Shown: piece after piece, positions 1 to 7,230 of the stretch
Numbering within the stretch: the stretch's first letter is position 1
Layout: each line of letters starts with the position of its first letter
Source of the DNA: Rubellimicrobium sp.
GTDB lineage: Bacteria > Pseudomonadota > Alphaproteobacteria > Rhodobacterales > Rhodobacteraceae
Length of the DNA: 64,000 nt
Assembly: GCA_019454835.1 (NCBI GenBank)
Contig: JACFNP010000002.1
Coordinates: 1-64,000 of the forward strand
Direction of reading: 5' to 3'
Made by a program: the position numbers and the translations under genes
Notes under the pieces: generated by a model
Database searches by the model: none
What the model was told of the DNA's origin: nothing
Seen by the model: only the letters and a program-made list of their open reading frames with translations

Positions 1-52
1 GTGGGTCAGTTCTCGGTGGAAAAACCGGGTCACGTCTCGATGGAAATCAACA
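1..52. mobile_element. Fragment resembling the terminal repeats of an IS21-family element
   Basis: Two near-identical 20-base units lie 24 bases apart: GGGTCAGTTCTCGGTGGAAA at 3-22 and GGGTCACGTCTCGATGGAAA at 27-46. Short repeated units of this kind are typical of the ends of IS21-type elements, which carry multiple terminal repeats. No transposase gene is in view, so this is either the end of an element lying to the left of the window or a leftover. The family assignment comes from memory of such sequences, not from a comparison. Confidence 0.45.
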
Positions 53-410
53 CCGAAATGCTTTGATGCTTCGCGCTGGCTCATACCGCCGTCGCAAGCC
101 ACTCGAACCTTCAGATATAATTCCACGGTGTAGATCCCTCGTCCCTCCCTGCGCCGCGCAGAAAAGGGAAAAAGTGGACGACTTTTGCGCCGCCCGCAGC
201 CGGACAATCCCGCCGCTACCGTGGTCTAATTTTCCACCGCCGTTCTCACATGTCGATGCAACCGTCGATCCTCGTTGAATGCATCTCGGACGAGGGCGGG
301 AGTCCCTTTAGATTTCAAGTGAAAACAAGAAATTAGGTGCCGCGCAGGTGAAGAAGGTTCGACGTCAGTCCCACCCCTCCGCCACTTGCCCTCGCGAAAG
401 CGTTCTCCCG

Positions 411-432
411 ATCCGGCTGCGGCCGGATTTTC
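411..432 (+). terminator. Possible Rho-independent terminator
   Basis: ATCCGG at 411-416 pairs perfectly with CCGGAT at 423-428 around a six-base loop, followed by a short T-rich run at 427-432. It would end a transcript coming from the left. No matching plus-strand gene is visible in the window, so it may be a relic. The rest of 53-519 holds no gene I can support. Confidence 0.35.
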
Positions 433-519
433 TCGTTGTTTTCGCGGGTTATGCGGGAGGGGCTGGGCCTGCAACGTGTACGACGCCATGGCCGGATCAG
501 ACGTCGAGTCGCGGTCGCG

Positions 520-1057
520 TCAGACGGTCGGATCGGCGTTTTTGCGCATCGTCTGTCCGCCCGCGCTGTCGGTGAACAGCATGTCGGGTTTGCGGGCGAT
601 CTCGGCCACCTTCAGCGCTGCGGGAACGGGTGGCGCGTCTGCGCCGTGCGCGGCCTCGATCAGATCGCGCGGGCCACGGGGGGCGTCGATGCAACGCGCA
701 TCAAACAGGGCGCGGGCCGTTCGCCATTGCAGGGCCGGCGGACAGACCCAGCCGCCGCGATCCGGCACCCGGTGCAGCCATTGGTCGTCCTCGACCGCAT
801 CAGGGTCGGGCGAAATCACACGCAGCACCGGCGCCGATACGGGGTGCGCCATGGTCGGGAGGCGGTCCGTGTGCCGCCACAGTCGCCCGGCCCGCCGGAT
901 CGGCGCCGCGAACGGGCCGCGAGAATCACCGGGCTACCATCATGACTTCGACAACCGCCGCGACATCCAGCACATGATGCAAAGCCGGGTGCGCAACCCC
1001 GTCGGCTGCGGCGCTCTTGCCGGGCCACCGGGCGAGAACTTCAGCAAGACGACGCAA
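520..1057 (-). pseudogene. cas3: cas3 relic (HD start plus C-terminal domain, centre deleted)
   Basis: Cas3 is the helicase-nuclease of type I CRISPR-Cas systems. Reading the minus strand, one frame (about 1057 down to the stop at 926-928) gives 'ARWPGKSAA', 'HPALHHVLDVAAVVE' and 'MM', which is the start of the Cas3 HD nuclease domain with its conserved H..D. A second frame (about 933 down to the stop at 520-522) gives 'RAGRLWRH', 'RVISPDPDAVEDDQWLHR', 'WRTARALFDA', 'DLIEAAHGADAPPVPAAL', which matches the Cas3 C-terminal domain. The whole helicase core between them, several hundred residues, is missing and the two parts are out of frame. It cannot make a working enzyme. The CRISPR subtype cannot be told, and no repeats or other cas genes are nearby. 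Confidence 0.65.
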
Positions 1058-1113
1058 GCGCGATCTCCCGGCGGGCAGCGGCGCCGGATACAGGCAGCGT
1101 TGCTGCAGTTATT

Positions 1114-1155
1114 AACGATTCCGTCAACGATTTGTTGTGATCCGGCGGGTATCTT
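1114..1155 (+). promoter_or_regulatory. Conserved element upstream of precursor gene 1
   Basis: Direct repeats AACGATT at 1114-1120 and 1126-1132 are followed by TTGTTGTG and, 11 bases later, by GTATCTTT. The inner part also forms a dyad, CAAC-N5-GTTG. The same block occurs before all four paralogues at nearly the same distance from the start codon (second repeat about 75 bases upstream). The layout, direct repeats abutting a core-promoter-like segment, suggests an activator site or an alternative-sigma promoter. The cognate factor is not known. Confidence 0.6.
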
Positions 1156-1200
1156 TCCGGGTGATGCGCAGCCGCGCCAGCCAGGCAGGAAGGGATCGCC

Positions 1201-1770
1201 ATGCACGAAGATCGCTCAAACCGTCCGATGACGGACGCCGAACTCGAAATCGTTGTCGGCGGTGCGGCGGACCTCGACATGCATGTGCTGGTGAAGATGA
1301 TGGACAGGATCGATGACCGCCTCGACCCGATCCGGAGCGAGTTTGTCGGTCTTGCTGCCCATCACCAGGCCATGGCGGACGCTGTGCTGGGGCTCACCAA
1401 CCAGATGGTTGACTCGCTGCAGGACGGCATCGGCGGGCTACAGGGGCTGCTGGACGGGATGACCGACGATCAGGGGGCCGTTCAACAGGGCGCCATGTCG
1501 CTCGATCAGGCGCGCGCCGGGTTCGCGGGGCTGGATGTCTTTCTCGAACGCCACGCCCTCGGCGCCCTCGACCGCGATGACAGCGGCATGATCGACACGG
1601 GCGAAGTGGGGGTGATGATTGCTGCGGCACAACAGGAGCTCGATACCATGACCCTGCGACAGCAGGAACTCAGGCAGCAGGTGACGAAGTTTGCAGGCCA
1701 GAGCATTTTTCAGTCAATTCGCAGTCAAATTGAATCATTTGAGGCTCGCGACAATGCGGTAAATCAATAA
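1201..1770 (+). CDS. Double-glycine leader protein with EF-hand loop (exported paralogue 1)
   Basis: This 189-residue protein has an N-terminal leader with the classic double-glycine pattern: E14, L15, V18, G20, G21, so cleavage is predicted after G21. Residues 124-135 read as a canonical EF-hand loop, with D124, D126, S128, D132 and E135 as calcium ligands. A less regular loop (residues 89-92, 'DDQG') sits one helix earlier and could form the partner of an EF-hand pair. The C-terminal 50 residues are glutamine-rich and helical. The start follows an AGGAAGG site. The C39-peptidase exporter three genes downstream is the obvious secretion route. It is much larger than a typical bacteriocin core, so I read it as an exported calcium-binding protein rather than a peptide antibiotic. 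It matches no family I can name. Confidence 0.8.
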   Translation: MHEDRSNRPMTDAELEIVVGGAADLDMHVLVKMMDRIDDRLDPIRSEFVGLAAHHQAMADAVLGLTNQMVDSLQDGIGGLQGLLDGMTDDQGAVQQGAMSLDQARAGFAGLDVFLERHALGALDRDDSGMIDTGEVGVMIAAAQQELDTMTLRQQELRQQVTKFAGQSIFQSIRSQIESFEARDNAVNQ

Positions 1771-1952
1771 GTTAGAGCGCCTTGCGTGAATGCGAATGAA
1801 CGCGGGCACGCTTTGGCGCCATGCGGGTGGACCGGCGGGGTGGGGTGAAACAACCGACCGACAGCGCCCGCAATACCGGCGTGAGGGGCGTTTGCGGCGC
1901 CGGGCGGGTGCGTCACCCGGAATCGGAAGCGGATGGCGCTGTCGCGATTTTC

Positions 1953-1995
1953 AGCGATTCGGTCAACGATTTGTTGTGGTTTGGCAGCTACCTTT
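1953..1995 (+). promoter_or_regulatory. Conserved element upstream of precursor gene 2
   Basis: AGCGATT at 1953-1959 and AACGATT at 1965-1971, again 12 bases apart, are followed by TTGTTGTG. The second repeat starts 76 bases before the ATG at 2041, matching the other three copies. The region 1771-1952 before it holds nothing else I can identify. Confidence 0.6.
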
Positions 1996-2040
1996 CAAAG
2001 AGGCGCGCAATCTGATTGGCAATACGGGGAAGGGAACGAC

Positions 2041-2316
2041 ATGCACGAAGATCGCTCAAGCCGTCCGATAACGGATGCCGAACTCGAAACCGTTGTCGGG
2101 GGGGCGGCGGCGGATAATGCCGTAATACAGGAATTTTATCAGAACAATCCTGGCATGAAGTCGGGTTATCCCTCGGTTGACGGCATCCCCGTCGTGCTGA
2201 TTCCCAGATTGATGGAGCAGCGCGGCGAGGTGATCGAATCGCTGGTGAACGGCAACGGCGGGCCTCGGGGGTCGCCGGGCGGGATCACCGACGATCAGGG
2301 AGAGGATGGTCATTAG
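2041..2316 (+). pseudogene. Truncated double-glycine leader protein (paralogue 2)
   Basis: The first 21 residues copy the leader of paralogue 1 almost exactly (MHEDRS.RP.TDAELE.VVGG). The body is unlike the others until a degraded stretch around residues 72-88 that corresponds to the 'GGLQGLLDGMTDDQG' segment of the siblings. It stops right there, at residue 91, so the EF-hand half is absent. Its promoter element and start context are intact, so it may still be expressed and exported as a short peptide of about 70 residues. An upstream in-frame ATG at 1933 lies within the promoter element and is unlikely to be used. I read it as a decayed copy, but a real short variant is possible. Confidence 0.6.
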
Positions 2317-2354
2317 AGCAGGGCGCGCTTTCATGGACGTGGCGGACTCGCTCC

Positions 2355-2396
2355 AGCAATCCCGTCAACGATTTGTTGTGATCTGGCGATTACCAT
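2355..2396 (+). promoter_or_regulatory. Conserved element upstream of precursor gene 3
   Basis: AGCAATC at 2355-2361 and AACGATT at 2367-2373 are followed by TTGTTGTG and a T-A-rich segment (TTACC). The element begins only 39 bases after the stop of the truncated paralogue 2, so each copy of the gene carries its own control region instead of sharing one operon promoter. Confidence 0.6.
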
Positions 2397-2439
2397 TGAA
2401 GGCGGACCACAATTCACCCGGCACTACGGAGGGGCCGCC

Positions 2440-2988
2440 ATGCACGAAGAACAGGCAAAGCGCCCGCTGGACGACCAGGAACTTCAGGCGGTCGTCGGCG
2501 GGGCTGCAGGGGCGGATTCTCCGGGGCAGGTGCTCGCGGGCATGTATGAGCTGCGGTCGAAGAGTTATCCCGATCTCGTCCTGTCGTTCGATATCGACGA
2601 AGCCAGACAGAAGTGGGCCAACACCGCGAACACGGTCGCGCTTCATACCGGCCTCGGCGGGCTGCGGGGGCTGCTCGATGCGTTCACGGATGACGACGGC
2701 AATGTCGATCCTGCAATGACCATTTCGCTCGATCAGGTGCGCGCGGGCCTTGCCGGGCTGGACGGGGTTCTCGAGCAGCACAACCCCGGCACCCTTGCTC
2801 CGGATCACAGCGGCGGGATCAGTGTCGGCGACGTGACCGCGATGATCGCCGTGATCGAAAACGAACTTGACGCCTCCGAGAATGCCTGGCTGCAGGGGCT
2901 CATGATGATCCAGGAGATGCGTCTCAAGACCTCCGAAATGGACCGGGCCCGTATCGAGACGACCCGCACGATTGCGAAGAACATCTGA
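2440..2988 (+). CDS. Double-glycine leader protein (exported paralogue 3, degenerate EF-hand)
   Basis: This 182-residue paralogue has leader residues L10, E14, L15, V18, G20, G21, matching the -12, -8, -7, -4, -2, -1 pattern of peptides cleaved by C39 peptidases. The central block 'GGLRGLLDAFTDDDGNVD' is shared with paralogue 4. The EF-hand-equivalent loop spans residues 120-131, but its first Asp is Ala120 and its last acidic residue is Asp131 instead of Glu, so calcium binding is probably weakened. The protein ends in ..KNI, as paralogue 4 ends in ..RNI, suggesting a conserved C-terminal helix. The region 2989-3103 after it holds no gene. Confidence 0.78.
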   Translation: MHEEQAKRPLDDQELQAVVGGAAGADSPGQVLAGMYELRSKSYPDLVLSFDIDEARQKWANTANTVALHTGLGGLRGLLDAFTDDDGNVDPAMTISLDQVRAGLAGLDGVLEQHNPGTLAPDHSGGISVGDVTAMIAVIENELDASENAWLQGLMMIQEMRLKTSEMDRARIETTRTIAKNI

Positions 2989-3103
2989 TGACAGCGCGTG
3001 GCGGACTGCGTTGCGCAGCGGGTCCGCACCTGCGGGTCGCCCTCATCTGCGGGTGACGCCCGTCCGAGTGAAACCCGATGCGGGCGGTGTTGCTTCAATT
3101 TTT

Positions 3104-3146
3104 AGCAATTCAATCAACGACTTGTTCAGGTTCGCCGGTTATCTTG
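3104..3146 (+). promoter_or_regulatory. Conserved element upstream of precursor gene 4
   Basis: AGCAATT at 3104-3110 and AACGACT at 3116-3122 keep the 12-base spacing, followed by TTGTTC and GGTTATCTT. It is the most diverged of the four copies, with one mismatch in the CAAC-N5-GTTG dyad, and could have a different strength. Because exporter genes follow paralogue 4 after short gaps, this element may also drive the export genes. Confidence 0.55.
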
Positions 3147-3189
3147 CAGAACGACGCACGATTCACCCGGCAATTCGGAAGGGGCCGAC

Positions 3190-3774
3190 ATGGACGAAGA
3201 ACAGGTAAAGCGCCCGCTGGACGACAGCGAACTTCAGGCGGTCGTCGGCGGGGCCGGCTCCGCCTCCACGATGGAACAGCTTGCCGCGAGCGGAGACATC
3301 CAGACGTTGATGCAAATGGTGACGGCAGAACGTGCCGCCCTGCTCGACACCCAGATGACCGATCAGGTCAGGCAGGTGCAGGCGCGCAACGACACGATCG
3401 CCGCGCTCAATGATGGTGTCAGCGGCCTGCAGGGGCTGCTCGACCAGTTCACCGACGATCAGGGCAATGTCGATCCTGCGATGACCATCTCGCTCGACCA
3501 GGCGCGCGCCGGTTTTGCGGGGCTGGACGGGTTTCTCGAACGCCACGGCCTCGGCGAACTGGACCGGGATCACAGCGGCGCGATCAGTGCCGACGAACTG
3601 ACGACGATGATCGATGCGGCACATCAGCAGGTCGCCTCCGCCAGCGCCGAACAGCAGATGGACATGCTGCGGCTGCAAAGCCTGATGAACAAGCGCAACG
3701 AATCGTTCGACATGATGCGTCAATTCTCGCGCCAGACGGACGATTCGCGCGAAAGCATCATCAGAAACATCTAG
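3190..3774 (+). CDS. Double-glycine leader protein with EF-hand loop (exported paralogue 4)
   Basis: This 194-residue protein has a textbook double-glycine leader (L10, E14, L15, V18, G20, G21). It carries a canonical EF-hand loop at residues 125-136 with D125, D127, S129, S133 and E136. An upstream irregular loop around residues 89-96 with acidic residues suggests a paired EF-hand fold. The remainder is predicted to be alpha-helical, ending with charged residues and ..RNI. It sits only 37 bases ahead of the HlyD gene, so it is likely co-transcribed with the exporter. The function outside the cell is unknown; candidates are a calcium-dependent adhesin or matrix component, or a bacteriocin-like protein. 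Confidence 0.8.
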   Translation: MDEEQVKRPLDDSELQAVVGGAGSASTMEQLAASGDIQTLMQMVTAERAALLDTQMTDQVRQVQARNDTIAALNDGVSGLQGLLDQFTDDQGNVDPAMTISLDQARAGFAGLDGFLERHGLGELDRDHSGAISADELTTMIDAAHQQVASASAEQQMDMLRLQSLMNKRNESFDMMRQFSRQTDDSRESIIRNI

Positions 3775-3811
3775 GGCGGCATTGCCCCGCGCCTTCTGAC
3801 GGGATCGAGCG

Positions 3812-5098
3812 ATGCCCAACTCCGCCAGCCTGTTCCGCGACAAGGCGCGGCAGGCCGCCGCCGGGCAGCTTGCGCATGACGATGCGCTGCGCGTGATGCG
3901 GCCGCGCTTCTGGCTGGCGGGGCTGGCGCTGGCCGCGCTTTGTGCCGGTGCGGTGGCGTTCGGCTTCGTTTTCACCGTGCCGGTCACCGTGCAGGGGCGG
4001 GGGATCCTGCTGTCGGCGGGCGGCGTGATCGATGTCGTGGCCAACACCAGCGGCCAGATCACCGAAATCGCCGCCCGGCCCGGTGCCCTGCTTGGGGCCG
4101 GGGCGGTGGTGGCGCGCATCGGCCAGCCCGATCTCGAATTGCAGCTCGAAGCCGCGCGTGCCGCACATGACGACGCGGCCCGCAGCCACGACCAGCTTCG
4201 CGCCTTTCAGGCGCGCGAGGCTGCGGCATCCGCCCGCGCGCAGGCGCAAAGGCTCGACACGCTGGACGGGCGGCTGCGGTTGCTGGAAAGCCGCCGCACC
4301 GCGCTGGCCGAACGGCGGGCGGGCTTTGCCGACCTGGCCCGCCGCGGCGCGATTGCCCGCGACCGCCTGCTGGACGCCGAAAGCGACCTGATGGCGGTCG
4401 AAAGCAGCCTGGCCGATGCCCGCGACGAACGCGCCCAGCTTGAAGCCGCCGCCACCGCAAGGCGGATCGACGCCGAGGCGCAACTGCTCCGCTCGGGGAT
4501 CGCCCGCGATGAGGCCGCGCGCAAGGTCGCCGCGCTTCAGACCCAGCTTGAACGGCTGCAGGAAGTGCGCGCGCCCTTCGGCGGAAGGGTAGTCGAGCTG
4601 CGCGCGAACACGGGCCAGATCGTCCAGAACGGCAGCGCGATCCTCGCGCTGGAACGCGACCCGGATGCGGCACCGATCCTGATCGCCTATGTCGCCGGGT
4701 TTGAGGCCAAGCGCGTGCGCCACGGCATGGCGGTCGAGATCGCCCCCGCCTCGACCACGCGCGAGGAACAGGGTTTCATTCGCGGCCGGGTGGTGCGGGT
4801 GTCCGAGGCGCCGTCCTCTTCGGCGGGGATGATGCGCAGGCTGCAGAACGACCGGCTGGTCGACCGCTTCATGTCGCAGATCGACACGCCGGTCGAGGTC
4901 GAGGTTGCGATCGAGACCGATGCCGCCGGTGCCGTGCTGTGGTCCACACCCGCGCCGGACGGTGACCGGGCCGCGCGGCGGGTGGAAAACGGCACGCTGG
5001 CCGAGGTGACCTTCACGCTCGCCGAAATGCCGCTGGCCGCGCTGGCGGTGCAGGCGCTGCGTGGCCTTTCGACCGAATACGGCGACGATCCCGAATGA
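3812..5098 (+). CDS. HlyD-family secretion adaptor (NHLM type)
   Basis: This is the periplasmic adaptor of a type I-like export machine, 428 residues long. It has an N-terminal cytoplasmic tail of about 30 residues, a single membrane segment near residues 32-54, a biotinyl-lipoyl-like region (VQGRGILLSAGGVIDV), long coiled-coil helices rich in Ala, Arg and Glu (about 110-250), and a C-terminal beta-rich region. Its gene order before a C39-ABC protein and a second long ABC protein is that of the NHLM (nitrile hydratase leader microcin) transport set. The stop codon overlaps the next start by four bases (ATGA). No TolC-like outer-membrane channel is encoded in the window. Confidence 0.85.
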   Translation: MPNSASLFRDKARQAAAGQLAHDDALRVMRPRFWLAGLALAALCAGAVAFGFVFTVPVTVQGRGILLSAGGVIDVVANTSGQITEIAARPGALLGAGAVVARIGQPDLELQLEAARAAHDDAARSHDQLRAFQAREAAASARAQAQRLDTLDGRLRLLESRRTALAERRAGFADLARRGAIARDRLLDAESDLMAVESSLADARDERAQLEAAATARRIDAEAQLLRSGIARDEAARKVAALQTQLERLQEVRAPFGGRVVELRANTGQIVQNGSAILALERDPDAAPILIAYVAGFEAKRVRHGMAVEIAPASTTREEQGFIRGRVVRVSEAPSSSAGMMRRLQNDRLVDRFMSQIDTPVEVEVAIETDAAGAVLWSTPAPDGDRAARRVENGTLAEVTFTLAEMPLAALAVQALRGLSTEYGDDPE

Positions 5099-7230
5099 CC
5101 CGCCGCACGCCCACCATCCTGCAGATGGAAACCGCCGAATGCGGCGCGGCCTCGCTGGCGATCATCTGTGCGCATTGGGGGCTGTGGAAAACGCTCGAGG
5201 AAATGCGCGTGCTGTGCAACGTCTCGCGCGACGGGGCCTCGGCCCTGGGCATCGCGCGGGCGGCGCGCGGCCTTGGCCTTGATGTCACGGCCAGCCGCGC
5301 CGAACCTGCCGCGCTGCGCGGGCTGCGGCATCCGAGCATCCTCCACTGGCGGATGAACCATTTCATCGTGCTGGAATCCGTCACCCGCCGCCGCGCCCGC
5401 ATCAACGATCCCGCCAGCGGGCCGCGCACCATCACGCTGTCCGAACTGGACGAAGGGTTTACCGGCATCCTGATCGAACTGGCGCCGGGCGCCGGGTTTC
5501 GCCGCGCCGGGCGCGCGCCGGGGCTGTTGCGCGGCCTGCGCCAGCGCCTTGCGGGTGAGGGGGCGGGTCTCGCCTTCACGCTGCTGCTCGCGCTGGCGCT
5601 GGTCGTGCCCGGCCTTTTCGCGCCGGTGTTCACGCAGGTCTACATCGACCAGATCCTCATCGCCCGTCATGCGAACTGGCTCTGGCCGCTGATCGGCGCG
5701 ATCTGCGTCACCGCGCTGGTGATGGCGGCGCTGACCTGGCTGCAGCACGAGGTTCTGCTCCGGCTCGAAACCGCGCTGACCCTGCGCGGGGCGCTGCGGC
5801 TGGCGCGGCATCTGCTGCGGCTGCCGCTGGGCTATTTCGCCCAGCGCCACCCCGGTGAGGTGGCCAGTCGCGTCATGGTGAACGACCGGGTCGGGCAACT
5901 GATCTCGACCCAGCTCGGGATGCTCGTTCTGTCGGGGATCACGGCGCTGGCCTATCTCGCGGCGATGCTGGCCTATGCGCCGCTGCTGACCCTGCCGGTG
6001 GCGGTGGCGGCCACGGTCGATTTCCTTGCCTTCGTGGCGGTCAGCCGCAGCCTGCAGGACGCCAACCGCCGCATGGTGGGCGCGATGACCGGGCAGGCGG
6101 GATTCGCCAAGGAAGGGTTGCGGATGATCGAGGCATGGGCGGCGCGCGGCCAGCAGGAAACATTCCGTGCCCGGCTGGTGGGGATGCATGCGCGGCTCGC
6201 CAACCTGCAACAAGAGGTGGCGGCACCGCAGATCTGGCTCGGCGCGCTGCCGGTGCTGACCGCGACGCTTGCCGCCGGGGCGACGCTGGTGCTGGGCGGC
6301 AACATGGTGATGGACGGAAGGTTGTCCATCGGCGCACTGATCGCGTTTCAGGCGCTGATGATGGCCTTTTTCGCGCCCTTCGGCCAGTTGATCCGGCTGT
6401 CCGGCGGCATCATGGACGGTCTGGCGATCATGCGGGTGCTCGATGACACGCTCGACCATCCGCCCGCCCCGGAATTCGCGCCCGCCGTTGCGGGCCGCGC
6501 GTCGGGCAAACTTGCCGGAGGGGTCGAACTTTGCGGCGTCAGCTTCGGCCATGCCGCCCATGCGCCGCTGTTGCACGACATCAGCCTGACGCTTGCGCCG
6601 GGCGAACGGCTGGGCGTGGTCGGGGCCTCGGGCAGCGGCAAGTCCACGCTGGGCGCGCTGATCGCCCGCCACATCGCGCCGCAGGCGGGGCAGGTCCGGT
6701 TCGACGGCCAGCCGCTCGACGGCATCGGGCGCGACATCTTCCGCGCCTCGCTGGCGCATGTCGACCAGCAGTCGGTGATCTTTCAGGCCTCTGTGCGCGA
6801 GAATGTCACGCTGTGGGACGCCAGCCTGCCCGAGGACCGGGTGATCGCCGCCTGCCGCGCGGCGGCGATCCATGACGACATCCTGCGCAGGCCCGGCGGT
6901 TACGGCGCGATGCTGGCCGAAGGCGGCGCGAACCTGTCGGGCGGCCAGCGCGCCCGGATAGAGATCGCGCGTGCCCTGGTGCGCGAGCCGCGCCTCCTGA
7001 TCCTGGATGAGGCGACCGCCGCCCTTGACGCCCGGACCGAGGCGCTGGTTCTCGACCGGATCGCCGCGCTGGGCCTGACGCTGGTGGTCATCGCGCATCG
7101 CTGGTCGGCGCTGCGGCATGTGGATCGGGTCGTGGTGCTTGAAGACGGCCGGATCGTGCAGGATGGCAACCCCGCCGCCCTGCTCGCGGCGCCGGGGCCG
7201 TTCCGCAGCCTGATGGAGACCGAAGCGTGA
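5095..7230 (+). CDS. ABC exporter with C39 leader peptidase (NHLM type)
   Basis: This protein removes the double-glycine leader and pumps the cargo out. The first 140 residues form the C39 cysteine peptidase: Q10 (oxyanion hole), C16 in 'METAECGAAS', H89 in 'RMNHFIVLE' and D105 in 'INDPASG', so the catalytic set is complete. Six membrane helices follow (about 160-440). The C-terminal ATPase has Walker A 'GASGSGKST' near 511, signature 'LSGGQRARIEIARA' near 614 and Walker B 'LLILDEATAALD'. Its 711 residues match the family. Its substrates are almost certainly the upstream leader proteins. Confidence 0.9.
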   Translation: MTRRTPTILQMETAECGAASLAIICAHWGLWKTLEEMRVLCNVSRDGASALGIARAARGLGLDVTASRAEPAALRGLRHPSILHWRMNHFIVLESVTRRRARINDPASGPRTITLSELDEGFTGILIELAPGAGFRRAGRAPGLLRGLRQRLAGEGAGLAFTLLLALALVVPGLFAPVFTQVYIDQILIARHANWLWPLIGAICVTALVMAALTWLQHEVLLRLETALTLRGALRLARHLLRLPLGYFAQRHPGEVASRVMVNDRVGQLISTQLGMLVLSGITALAYLAAMLAYAPLLTLPVAVAATVDFLAFVAVSRSLQDANRRMVGAMTGQAGFAKEGLRMIEAWAARGQQETFRARLVGMHARLANLQQEVAAPQIWLGALPVLTATLAAGATLVLGGNMVMDGRLSIGALIAFQALMMAFFAPFGQLIRLSGGIMDGLAIMRVLDDTLDHPPAPEFAPAVAGRASGKLAGGVELCGVSFGHAAHAPLLHDISLTLAPGERLGVVGASGSGKSTLGALIARHIAPQAGQVRFDGQPLDGIGRDIFRASLAHVDQQSVIFQASVRENVTLWDASLPEDRVIAACRAAAIHDDILRRPGGYGAMLAEGGANLSGGQRARIEIARALVREPRLLILDEATAALDARTEALVLDRIAALGLTLVVIAHRWSALRHVDRVVVLEDGRIVQDGNPAALLAAPGPFRSLMETEA

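Noticed and set aside
386-1231. A 281-codon plus-strand frame over the left region
   Set aside because: It overlaps the cas3 relic and the promoter element of leader gene 1 and has no family-like sequence.
1933-2040. Longer start for leader paralogue 2
   Set aside because: It would translate the conserved promoter element, and the conserved MHEDRS start at 2041 matches the siblings.
4687-7119. An 810-codon open frame on the minus strand
   Set aside because: It is antisense to the HlyD and C39-ABC genes, whose catalytic motifs are clear; its Gln/Arg/His-rich translation is typical of a shadow frame.
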